Shown: piece after piece, positions 1-5,580 of the stretch | Layout: each line of letters begins with the position of its first letter | Position numbering within the stretch: the stretch's first letter is position 1 | Assembly (NCBI GenBank): GCA_964617665.1 | Contig: CAZUAH010000734.1 | Coordinates: 1 to 6,285, forward strand | Origin: JADHUC01 sp964617665 | GTDB lineage: Bacteria; Planctomycetota; Planctomycetia; Pirellulales; Pirellulaceae | Direction of reading: 5' to 3' | Length of the DNA: 6,285 bases | Program-made: the position numbers and the translations under genes | The notes under the pieces: generated by a model | Seen by the model: the letters and a program-made list of their open reading frames with translations, nothing else | Databases searched by the model: none | Told to the model about the DNA's origin: nothing

Positions 1-2
1 GG

Positions 3-2063
3 GTGATTGCCATCTACAACTTCTGCCGATACGACCATTACCACCACGCGTATCCTAACGAGTCCGGCGGCGTATCAGCGCTGAAATTCATCAACGTCTA
101 CGGCTGGGGCCTCTGCGGTGGGCAGCACACCGTGATGGCCGCACTATGGGAAGCAGCAGGCTACAAATGGCGGTATCGCGGTTGGAGCCGACCGGGACAC
201 ACGACAGTTGAAGTTTTCTACGGGGGACGCTGGCATTACCTGGATACGTTTCTGAAGTTCTACGCTTGGACGCCGGATGCCCAATCGCCCGGCGGACGCA
301 CCATCGCCAGCCAGGAAGACATCCGCGCGAATCCGGAACTGGTGACGGATGCTTTCACAATGGATAGTGCCAGAAGCGTGTGTTATCACAAGAACAACCG
401 GTTCGACTACGTGGGCGACAAGGTGAACTGGACCGCCCCGGCGTTCATGGTTTGCGGGGATACTCTGGAAGGCGTGCTCAGTGGGGTCAATAGCAGTCGC
501 AACGCGGGTAGCCCGCGCGGTTGGGGCGCGATTCGTTTCGACGGTCCCAACTACTCGACCGACGTAGACCTTCGGCCCGGCTATGCCTTGACGCTGGACT
601 GGAAGACGATCGACGACGCATACTACTTCCGCGGACGATCGACCAGCCCGCGCCACTCCTGTGGCGACAAAGACTACCGCAACTGCCCGGCGATCGGGCC
701 GATTCTGGAGCCGTACGAAGTGTACGGGCGCCAGCGCACGTGGTCCAACGGAACGCTGACCTTTAAGCCGGATCTTCGCGCAACGATGGCGTTGGACAGT
801 TTCTTTGAAAGCGACAACGTGACAGCGCACGGTGGCACGCTTGTGCCGGAGGATTCGAATCAGCCGGGCGTCGTGGTCGTCGAGATGGCTTCGCCGTACG
901 TCGTTGCAAACGCATCGGGCAAGCTGACTTGTCAGGATGCGACGACGGAATTGTCGACGGACATGAAGAGCTGGAAGCCGATCACGCTTGAGAACTTCAC
1001 GGACGCGGTCCGAGGGACGTATCGCTATTACGTCCGCGTCACGTTCCGCAAGCCGCTTACTGCGATCGAAACGACAAGCGTCGTCCAGCACAACCAGGAG
1101 GCCCTGCCCTACTTGGCTCCGGGCAAAAACAACATCACGATTACCGCCGCCAATCCGGATGCGTTAGGCAAGAACCGGCTAGTGGTAACGTACGCGTATT
1201 GCCTGGGCTGGCGAGACCAAGATCCCGAAGGGGTGTTCGACAGGGATGCCGAGATTGCCCGTGCCCACTACGCAACCTGGTCCGACAGGCCGATTGTGGT
1301 CCAGAAAGTGATCACGCGGCTTCCTGCAACGCTTGAGATTCCCGTACCGACGCCCAAAGACGAGCAGCCCGTATACCCGCGGATGCTATTTCTGCGCCGC
1401 GAGCTGCTTGCCCCTGGTCAACAGCCAATGGAAATGCCAGCCGACCCAGGTGCGCCGCGGGTGGGCTCCGGCGAGTATCTGGCCAATGTTCCTAACCCGT
1501 GGGCAATCGGTACCGGCAAACCAATGACGCTCGACAATAGGCCAACAGACACGAAAATTGTGCCGGTGGCGCGGACAGCCTATGTCTCGAAGGAAGGCGA
1601 AGTGTTCGATCATCAGTTCATCAAGTGGCTGAAGGACAACTCGAACGCTTGGATCTTGCTGGCCGATTTCGATATTGCCGAGTTTCCAGATGCGAAGCAG
1701 TTGGCCTCGGCAAAGCTGGCGGTCTTCGTACACGAGTCGCACAATCGCGCACCGATGCAGGTGGCCGCCGTGGCTCTGAACGCGCGTTTTGAAGGTGGCA
1801 AGCCATTTGACTTCGCCAAACTGGGCCGAACTGCAGGCACGACGATCGTCCGACAAGGCAACGGCCCCGGTGATCCGTTCGTGCCACCGCGTCGCTACGA
1901 AATCGACATCACTCGGCTGGTGCGTGGCTGGTCGAAAGGCGAACCGCAGAACGGCGTAGCCTTGCGCATCGTCCCCAACCGTGGCGTCGACGACGGCTGG
2001 ACCGTTCGCTTTACGCCGGCCAAGGACAAACCGCTGGAGCTGTTGATCGCGACCTACAAGTAG
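3..2063 (+). CDS. Transglutaminase-like protein with C-terminal beta-sandwich-like domain, 5' partial
   Basis: The frame is open to the left window edge. The GTG at position 3 has no visible ribosome binding site, and the transglutaminase fold normally begins well before its cysteine, so the true start, and probably a signal peptide, lies upstream. Numbering from that GTG, a transglutaminase-like Cys-His-Asp triad is visible: Cys38 in GLCGGQ, His66 in PGHTTVEV and Asp81 in WHYLD, with the usual spacing. The fold is used by proteases, peptide amidases and cross-linking enzymes, so the substrate cannot be assigned. Residues about 150-520 have no family I recognise. Residues about 527-686 resemble DNRLRE/CBM96-type beta-sandwich domains, including the typical segment DITRLVRGW (635-643) followed by NGVALRI. 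The likely location is periplasmic or extracellular, which is inference. The stop overlaps the ribosome binding site of the sigma gene, so this is probably the first visible gene of that operon. Confidence 0.85.
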   Translation: MIAIYNFCRYDHYHHAYPNESGGVSALKFINVYGWGLCGGQHTVMAALWEAAGYKWRYRGWSRPGHTTVEVFYGGRWHYLDTFLKFYAWTPDAQSPGGRTIASQEDIRANPELVTDAFTMDSARSVCYHKNNRFDYVGDKVNWTAPAFMVCGDTLEGVLSGVNSSRNAGSPRGWGAIRFDGPNYSTDVDLRPGYALTLDWKTIDDAYYFRGRSTSPRHSCGDKDYRNCPAIGPILEPYEVYGRQRTWSNGTLTFKPDLRATMALDSFFESDNVTAHGGTLVPEDSNQPGVVVVEMASPYVVANASGKLTCQDATTELSTDMKSWKPITLENFTDAVRGTYRYYVRVTFRKPLTAIETTSVVQHNQEALPYLAPGKNNITITAANPDALGKNRLVVTYAYCLGWRDQDPEGVFDRDAEIARAHYATWSDRPIVVQKVITRLPATLEIPVPTPKDEQPVYPRMLFLRRELLAPGQQPMEMPADPGAPRVGSGEYLANVPNPWAIGTGKPMTLDNRPTDTKIVPVARTAYVSKEGEVFDHQFIKWLKDNSNAWILLADFDIAEFPDAKQLASAKLAVFVHESHNRAPMQVAAVALNARFEGGKPFDFAKLGRTAGTTIVRQGNGPGDPFVPPRRYEIDITRLVRGWSKGEPQNGVALRIVPNRGVDDGWTVRFTPAKDKPLELLIATYK

Positions 2064-2066
2064 GAG
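2062..2066 (+). promoter_or_regulatory. Ribosome binding site of the sigma factor gene, overlapping the upstream stop codon
   Basis: The sequence AGGAG lies 7 bases before the ATG at 2074. Its first two bases are the last two of the TAG that ends the transglutaminase-like gene. It fixes the sigma factor start and makes translational coupling between the two genes likely. Confidence 0.75.
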
Positions 2067-2073
2067 TGCGCTC

Positions 2074-2643
2074 ATGCGCGACCAGACGACGCGACTCTTG
2101 CAGAACCTGTGCCAAGGCGACCCGTCTGCCATGGAGGATCTGCTGCCGCTGGTGTACGACGAACTGAAGGCTATCGCCTCGAACAAGATGCGCGGCGAGC
2201 GGCCTGACCACACGTTGCAGCCAACGGCTTTGGTACACGAGGCATTCTTGCGACTGGTAGATCAAACGCGAGTTCAGTGGCAGGGGCGCGCCCATTTCTG
2301 CGCTATGGCTGCGAATATGATGCGGCGGATTCTTGTCGATCATGCGCGCAAGCGAGCGGCTGAGAAACGTGGGGCGGGATTTGGCAGAATCACGTTGGAC
2401 GAAGCTGGCGCGTTGGCCGGACGCGACAATCCGGCCGAGCTGGTGGCATTGGACGATTTGCTGGAGCAGCTAGCGGAGCTGAACGAACGTCATGCTCGAG
2501 TCGTTGAGTTACGATTTTTCGCTGGATTGGATGTCAAGGAGACTGCGCATGTGCTGGAAGTCTCTCCGGCAACGGTGAAGAACGATTGGCGCACCGCACG
2601 CGCGTGGTTGATGAGCCGACTGGGCCAACAGGATGAGTCCTGA
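2074..2643 (+). CDS. ECF-like RNA polymerase sigma factor (TIGR02999 type)
   Basis: This is a 189-residue sigma-70-family protein of extracytoplasmic-function size that would direct RNA polymerase to a dedicated set of promoters. Region 2 covers about residues 8-95, including the family-typical stretch DHTLQPTALVHEAFLRL (45-61) and RAHFCAMAANMMRRILVDHARKR (about 72-94), matching the TIGR02999 pattern as I know it. Region 4 covers about 127-182. It has LRFFAGLDVKETA (146-158) leading into the helix-turn-helix, and VSPATVKNDWRTARAWL (163-179) as the recognition part. The start has a good AGGAG at 7-base spacing. The gene lies 10 bases after the transglutaminase-like gene and overlaps the kinase gene by 11 bases. 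No anti-sigma factor is visible. In planctomycetes such sigma factors commonly sit next to Ser/Thr kinases, so control by the adjacent kinase is the favoured inference. The target promoters are unknown. Confidence 0.95.
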   Translation: MRDQTTRLLQNLCQGDPSAMEDLLPLVYDELKAIASNKMRGERPDHTLQPTALVHEAFLRLVDQTRVQWQGRAHFCAMAANMMRRILVDHARKRAAEKRGAGFGRITLDEAGALAGRDNPAELVALDDLLEQLAELNERHARVVELRFFAGLDVKETAHVLEVSPATVKNDWRTARAWLMSRLGQQDES

Positions 2644-4279
2644 AGAGTACGAAATCGTGGCGAATGTCTTTGCCGAGATATGCGATCTACCGGCAGATCG
2701 TCGCGCGGCGTACCTGGAAGACGCGTGCCGTGATCATCCTCATCTGCGAGCTGAAGTCGAAGCCATGTTGGCCGAGGATGACCGTGTGGCCGTGGCGGCT
2801 ACACTGGATACGAACGAACAGAATCATCAGGATCCGCTAACAGGCCTCGCGGCGTCTGATTCGACACTGCGGCGGTCCGCGGGAGTCAAGGAGAAGTTCG
2901 CGGGCTACGAACTGTTGGAACAGATCGGTCGTGGCGGCATGGGAGTCGTCTATAAGGCGCAGCAACTGCAGCCAAGCCGGACCGTGGCTCTCAAGATGAT
3001 TCGATCCGGGATATTCGCATCGCAGGCCGACATACAGCGGTTCCACACGGAAGCCGAAGCCACCGCAAACCTCGAGCACGAAGGAATCGTGCCGATCTAC
3101 GAAGTCGGCGAACGCGACGGCGAGCATTTCTTCTCGATGAAGTTCATCGAAGGCGATAGCTTGGCGAAACGCATCGCAGCGGGTGACATGACGCGACAGC
3201 AAGCCGTGGAACTGCTGAAAGCTGTCTGCGATGCGGTTGCGCACGCCCACCAGCAGGGAATCATCCATCGAGACCTGAAGCCGTCCAACATTCTGCTGGA
3301 CAGCAAAGGGCGACCGTGGGTCACGGACTTTGGCTTGGCCAAGTACCTGGATCGCGATTCAACACTGACGGCGGCTGGCGACGTGATGGGAACGCCGGGA
3401 TACATGCCGCCCGAGCAGGCTGGCGGTCAAGCCGACAAGGTCACTGCAACGTCCGATGTCTATTCCCTGGGGGCCATTCTGTATGAGATGCTCACAGGAC
3501 AGCCGCCGATTCAGGTGGACACGGTCGGTCCATTGGACTTCCTGGACGTTCTTCAACGAATACAAGAGCAGCAGGCCGCTCCACCACGCACGAAGGACCG
3601 CCGAATTCCGCGGGACCTGGATACGATTTGCTTGAAATGCCTGGAGAAGGACCCGGCCAGCCGATACCCGACGGCCGAGGAGCTTGCGGCCGACCTGGGG
3701 CGATACCTGGAAGGCGAGCCGATCCTAGCCAGACCGATCAGCCTGGTGCGCAGAACGACTCGCTGGGCGCGCCGGCAACCAGGACTGGCCACGACATGGA
3801 TCGCTGTCGCCGTTTTCTATCTCTATCATCTGCTCTGTCGCTGGACGGTCGGACCGCCGGAGATTTCCGATCAGTTTCACTACGCATCTACCGGCGTGGC
3901 CGCAACCTGGTGTATTGGTGCGTGGTTCTTTCAACGGCTAATGAATCGCTCCAGAGGAAGGGCCTTTTCCCTGTTTCTTTGGGTCACCATGGAGTTTGCA
4001 CTGTTGACGGGGCTGCTGTTTGCCACTGATGGGCCTAAGAGCGCTTTGACGATCGTGTACCACGTCCTCGTGGCAGGCGTAGTGCTTCGCGGTCGGACCG
4101 ATCTTGTCGGCTACGCAACCGTGCTTGCCCTGTTTGGATACCTGTCGCACGTGCTACGCGCGTTAGGCTACTACCCAGACTTGGTCCCTTCTTTCATGGA
4201 AGCTCTTCCGTTTACCATCAGCTTGGGAATCATTGGGATGATTCAATATCTCGCGCTACGCAGATGTCAGACGGCATAA
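2633..4279 (+). CDS. Membrane Ser/Thr protein kinase (Hanks type) with multi-helix C-terminal domain
   Basis: The 548-residue protein should phosphorylate Ser/Thr on partner proteins at the membrane. Residues 4-50 are the short helical region seen before kinases paired with ECF-like sigma factors (DLPADRRAAYLEDAC, LRAEVEAMLAEDD). The catalytic domain spans about 92-360 with all key residues: glycine loop GRGGMG (99-104), Lys121, helix-C Glu140, HRDLKPSN with catalytic Asp214, DFG at 232-234, activation segment GTPGYMPPE (253-261), Asp275 in SDVYSLG, and Arg344. It should be active. After a basic linker (RRTTRWARRQ, 373-382), about six hydrophobic segments follow, near 386-402, 418-433, 445-465, 470-485, 492-508 and 524-542. 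Planctomycete kinases often carry TPR or WD40 repeats here, so this tail is atypical. The start overlaps the sigma gene by 11 bases with no clear Shine-Dalgarno, which suggests coupled translation. The last 46 codons recur downstream at 5367-5507. Confidence 0.95.
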   Translation: MSPEEYEIVANVFAEICDLPADRRAAYLEDACRDHPHLRAEVEAMLAEDDRVAVAATLDTNEQNHQDPLTGLAASDSTLRRSAGVKEKFAGYELLEQIGRGGMGVVYKAQQLQPSRTVALKMIRSGIFASQADIQRFHTEAEATANLEHEGIVPIYEVGERDGEHFFSMKFIEGDSLAKRIAAGDMTRQQAVELLKAVCDAVAHAHQQGIIHRDLKPSNILLDSKGRPWVTDFGLAKYLDRDSTLTAAGDVMGTPGYMPPEQAGGQADKVTATSDVYSLGAILYEMLTGQPPIQVDTVGPLDFLDVLQRIQEQQAAPPRTKDRRIPRDLDTICLKCLEKDPASRYPTAEELAADLGRYLEGEPILARPISLVRRTTRWARRQPGLATTWIAVAVFYLYHLLCRWTVGPPEISDQFHYASTGVAATWCIGAWFFQRLMNRSRGRAFSLFLWVTMEFALLTGLLFATDGPKSALTIVYHVLVAGVVLRGRTDLVGYATVLALFGYLSHVLRALGYYPDLVPSFMEALPFTISLGIIGMIQYLALRRCQTA

Positions 4280-4308
4280 GCCTCGCTTCAGAACGGGAGG
4301 GCGAGGCT
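4279..4308 (+). terminator. Hairpin at the kinase stop codon, possible transcription terminator
   Basis: AGCCTCGC (4279-4286) and GCGAGGCT (4301-4308) are perfectly complementary and enclose a 14-base loop. The stem begins on the last base of the kinase stop codon, which is a natural place to end the sigma-kinase transcript. No T-run follows, so it is not a classical intrinsic terminator. It could instead stabilise the 3' end or be part of a dispersed palindromic repeat. Confidence 0.4.
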
Positions 4309-4343
4309 CCTGCTGTAGACATCTTCGCACACAAGACAATCAC

Positions 4344-4433
4344 TCGTTCAACGCCGAGCCGGCAGGCGACGGCACATGGTACAGTTATGGCGTTGGCCGG
4401 AATGCCGTCGCCTGCCGGCTCGGCGTTAAGCGA
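4344..4433. repeat. Long inverted repeat (perfect 25-bp core arms), candidate REP- or MITE-like element
   Basis: The arm at 4350-4374 (starting AACGCCGAGCCGGCAGG) is an exact reverse complement of the arm at 4403-4427, separated by 28 bases. Pairing continues outward to 4344 and 4433 with two non-matching positions, giving 31-nt arms of which 29 pair. As RNA or single-stranded DNA this would form a very stable hairpin. No open reading frame of note lies inside and no flanking direct repeat is visible. The compact palindromic form fits REP/BIME-type or MITE-type non-autonomous repeats. A terminator role is possible, but there is no T-run. Confidence 0.75.
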
Positions 4434-4577
4434 AAACCGTTGCGATTCGACCGTTCCTGCCTCTGCATGCTCGTGATCGCGATAGCTCGTTTTCTCGGGC
4501 AACGCGCGACGGTCCGGCTTTCTTGCGTTCTTCGCGGAAGCCCGGGGATCCCCTGGTCCCGTAGGGACATTCAAGAA

Positions 4578-4603
4578 TATCCCAGCGATTCATCGCTGGG
4601 ATA
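4578..4603. repeat. Hairpin, 11-bp perfect stem with TTCA loop
   Basis: TATCCCAGCGA (4578-4588) and TCGCTGGGATA (4593-4603) are perfect reverse complements around the four-base loop TTCA. No T-run follows on either strand, so it is not a typical intrinsic terminator. It lies about 120 bases before the LRR gene start. It may be a dispersed palindromic repeat or a structured element of the 5' leader; the sequence alone cannot decide. Confidence 0.6.
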
Positions 4604-4708
4604 GGATCTACGATTCACGCAAGACATGGTGGCGTCATCGCAACACACCGTGTTACCATGGTTACCATTACCGTGGTGTATCTGTTCTTGGGTACTGCCG
4701 GTACACAC

Positions 4709-4714
4709 GAAGGG
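4709..4714 (+). promoter_or_regulatory. Ribosome binding site of the LRR gene
   Basis: GAAGGG lies 7 bases before the GTG at 4722. It supports that GTG over the in-frame ATG at 4626, whose extra 32 codons would run through intergenic sequence and show no protein features. Confidence 0.6.
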
Positions 4715-4721
4715 TATCTCA

Positions 4722-5366
4722 GTGAATACGGGCAAACCTCGTCTACAGATTGGCCTGCGACTGTTTCTGTTGCTCAGTCTGTTGGCGAGCATCCTGGCCG
4801 CCTGGGTCGGACTCCGGCAGCAGCTTCGCCAGCACCCTGGGCCGCCGGTTGACTACTTTGGCCGATGTGATCCGTGCTTTGCGAGGTATGATGTGGACGG
4901 ATTTGTACTCGTCGCAACGGGCGACCGTGGATCACTTTCGGAACTGCCAAACACCGAGCGGTTGGCTATTCTTCGACTTCGGCAGTACGACAATGGAGAT
5001 CTGCAACGACTGCCTACATTTCCCTCCCTGCAGACCATTCGTTTCGATGATCCTGATTACCAGCTGACGGAAGAAGCAGTTCATCATCTGGCCCAATGCC
5101 CGGCGCTACAAAAAGTGCAGTTGCTCAAGGCAACTGACGATGACCTTGCGCTGCTTGGTGGATTGGAGCAAATAACGGATCTGATCATCGGGTCGTGCCG
5201 AGTCACCAGGGTCGGTCTTGCTCGACTTGCGGAAATGCAGCAGCTGGAAGTATTGAGTGTGAATTCGATGACAGTAACCCAGGAGCAGATTGACGCTTTG
5301 CAGGAGAGTCTGCCAAATTGCATCATCGTCGTTCAACAAATAGAAAGGACAGGCATTATCCGTTGA
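4722..5366 (+). CDS. Membrane-anchored leucine-rich-repeat-like protein
   Basis: The 214-residue product from the GTG has a basic N-terminus (NTGKPRLQIGLR), one hydrophobic segment at about 12-31 (to AAWVGLR), and a basic stretch RQQLRQ after it. This pattern is common in planctomycete single-pass anchored proteins. After a linker with a Cys-Asp-Pro-Cys motif (49-52), residues about 75-205 show irregular leucine-rich repeats with leucines at roughly 24-residue periods (for example LERLAIL-like, LQTIRF, LQKVQLL, ITDLIIG, LEVLSV). The end resembles the closing motif LQ-x-x-LPNC seen in such proteins. The role is probably protein-protein binding at the membrane; no enzymatic motif is visible. 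The GTG start is chosen for its GAAGGG site and because the anchor pattern begins there. The TGA stop aligns with a GGA codon of the kinase, and the following kinase-tail copy is in the same frame, so the 3' end lies at a rearrangement junction. Confidence 0.75.
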   Translation: MNTGKPRLQIGLRLFLLLSLLASILAAWVGLRQQLRQHPGPPVDYFGRCDPCFARYDVDGFVLVATGDRGSLSELPNTERLAILRLRQYDNGDLQRLPTFPSLQTIRFDDPDYQLTEEAVHHLAQCPALQKVQLLKATDDDLALLGGLEQITDLIIGSCRVTRVGLARLAEMQQLEVLSVNSMTVTQEQIDALQESLPNCIIVVQQIERTGIIR

Positions 5367-5507
5367 TACCTGTCGCGCGTGCTGTGCGCGTTAGGTTTTC
5401 GTCCGGAGTTCGTGCCTTCTTTCACGGAAGCTCTGCCGATTAGCATCAGCTTGGGAATCATTGGGATGATCCAATATCTTGCACTACGAAGATGCCAGAC
5501 GGTTTGA
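5367..5507 (+). pseudogene. Remnant of a second kinase gene: C-terminal 46 codons only
   Basis: Translation from 5367 gives 46 residues and a TGA. They align without gaps to kinase residues 503-548, with 36 of 46 identical, and the DNA matches 4139-4279 at 116 of 141 positions including the stop. The last part (ISLGIIGMIQYLALRRCQT) is identical in protein although five codons differ silently. No start codon with a ribosome binding site precedes it, and no kinase catalytic sequence is attached, so it is a fragment. The divergence pattern indicates that it came from a separate kinase paralogue which had been under selection, not from a fresh local copy. It would be made only by readthrough of the TGA at 5364-5366, which would add two hydrophobic segments to the LRR protein. 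Confidence 0.85.
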
Positions 5508-5519
5508 ACGGTTCCCTCC

Positions 5520-5550
5520 TCGATTCACCATCCCCGGTGCCCTGAATCGA
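5520..5550. repeat. Inverted repeat between the kinase remnant and the nucleotide kinase gene
   Basis: TCGATTCA (5520-5527) and TGAATCGA (5543-5550) are perfectly complementary with a 15-base loop. No T-run follows. It could act as a weak terminator for the LRR transcript or as an operator-like site just upstream of the next gene's putative promoter. Function is not determinable. Confidence 0.4.
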
Positions 5551-5565
5551 AACCCGAGTATCTGC

Positions 5566-5571
5566 TACGAT
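5566..5571 (+). promoter_or_regulatory. Possible -10 box of the nucleotide kinase-like gene
   Basis: TACGAT differs from TATAAT at two positions and ends 9 bases before the ATG at 5581. Transcription would then start about 2-3 bases before the ATG. No good -35 box is present at 16-18 bases spacing (the region reads TGAATC). The call rests mainly on position and on the missing Shine-Dalgarno. Confidence 0.3.
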
Positions 5572-5580
5572 TGACCCGTC

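Larger units (their letters stand above)
4280..4721. other. Gene-free, palindrome-rich intergenic spacer
   Basis: These 442 bases hold no reading frame with recognisable protein features. They contain the kinase-proximal hairpin (4279-4308), the long inverted repeat (4344-4433), a 10-base palindrome GGGGATCCCC (4544-4553), a small stem-loop GTCCC-GTA-GGGAC (4556-4568), the strong hairpin at 4578-4603, and the region leading into the LRR gene. No transposase remnant, tRNA or target-site duplication was seen. The density of palindromes suggests an accumulation site for small non-coding repeats between two transcription units. A promoter for the LRR gene must lie here if that gene is separately transcribed, but I could not identify convincing -35 and -10 boxes. 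Confidence 0.7.

Noticed and set aside
144..1091. Long open frame of 315 codons on the minus strand
   Set aside because: It lies entirely opposite the transglutaminase-like gene. Its product is Arg/Val/His-rich with no recognisable motif, as expected for an antisense shadow of a GC-rich gene.
1386..2213. Open frame of 275 codons on the minus strand
   Set aside because: It spans the junction of two well-supported + strand genes and has low-complexity shadow-like composition with no domain pattern.
4541..4553. SmaI/BamHI-like run CCCGGGGATCC resembling a cloning-vector polylinker
   Set aside because: The match stops after these bases and no other polylinker sites follow, so it is most likely a chance 10-base palindrome and not vector contamination.
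4230..4574. Small open frames on both strands over the spacer
   Set aside because: They are held open by the GC-rich inverted repeat arms, carry no recognisable motif, and are not preceded by convincing start signals.
4626..4721. Earlier ATG start for the LRR gene
   Set aside because: The extra 32 codons lack protein features and a ribosome binding site, while the GTG at 4722 has GAAGGG at 7 bases and begins the typical anchor pattern.
4280..4721. CRISPR array or tRNA in the spacer
   Set aside because: The repeats are inverted and of different types, not regularly spaced direct repeats, and no cloverleaf with a T-loop consensus was seen.
5364..5366. TGA recoded as a sense codon
   Set aside because: The sigma factor gene in the same window ends at TGA in the normal way, so a changed genetic code is not supported. 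Occasional readthrough cannot be excluded.
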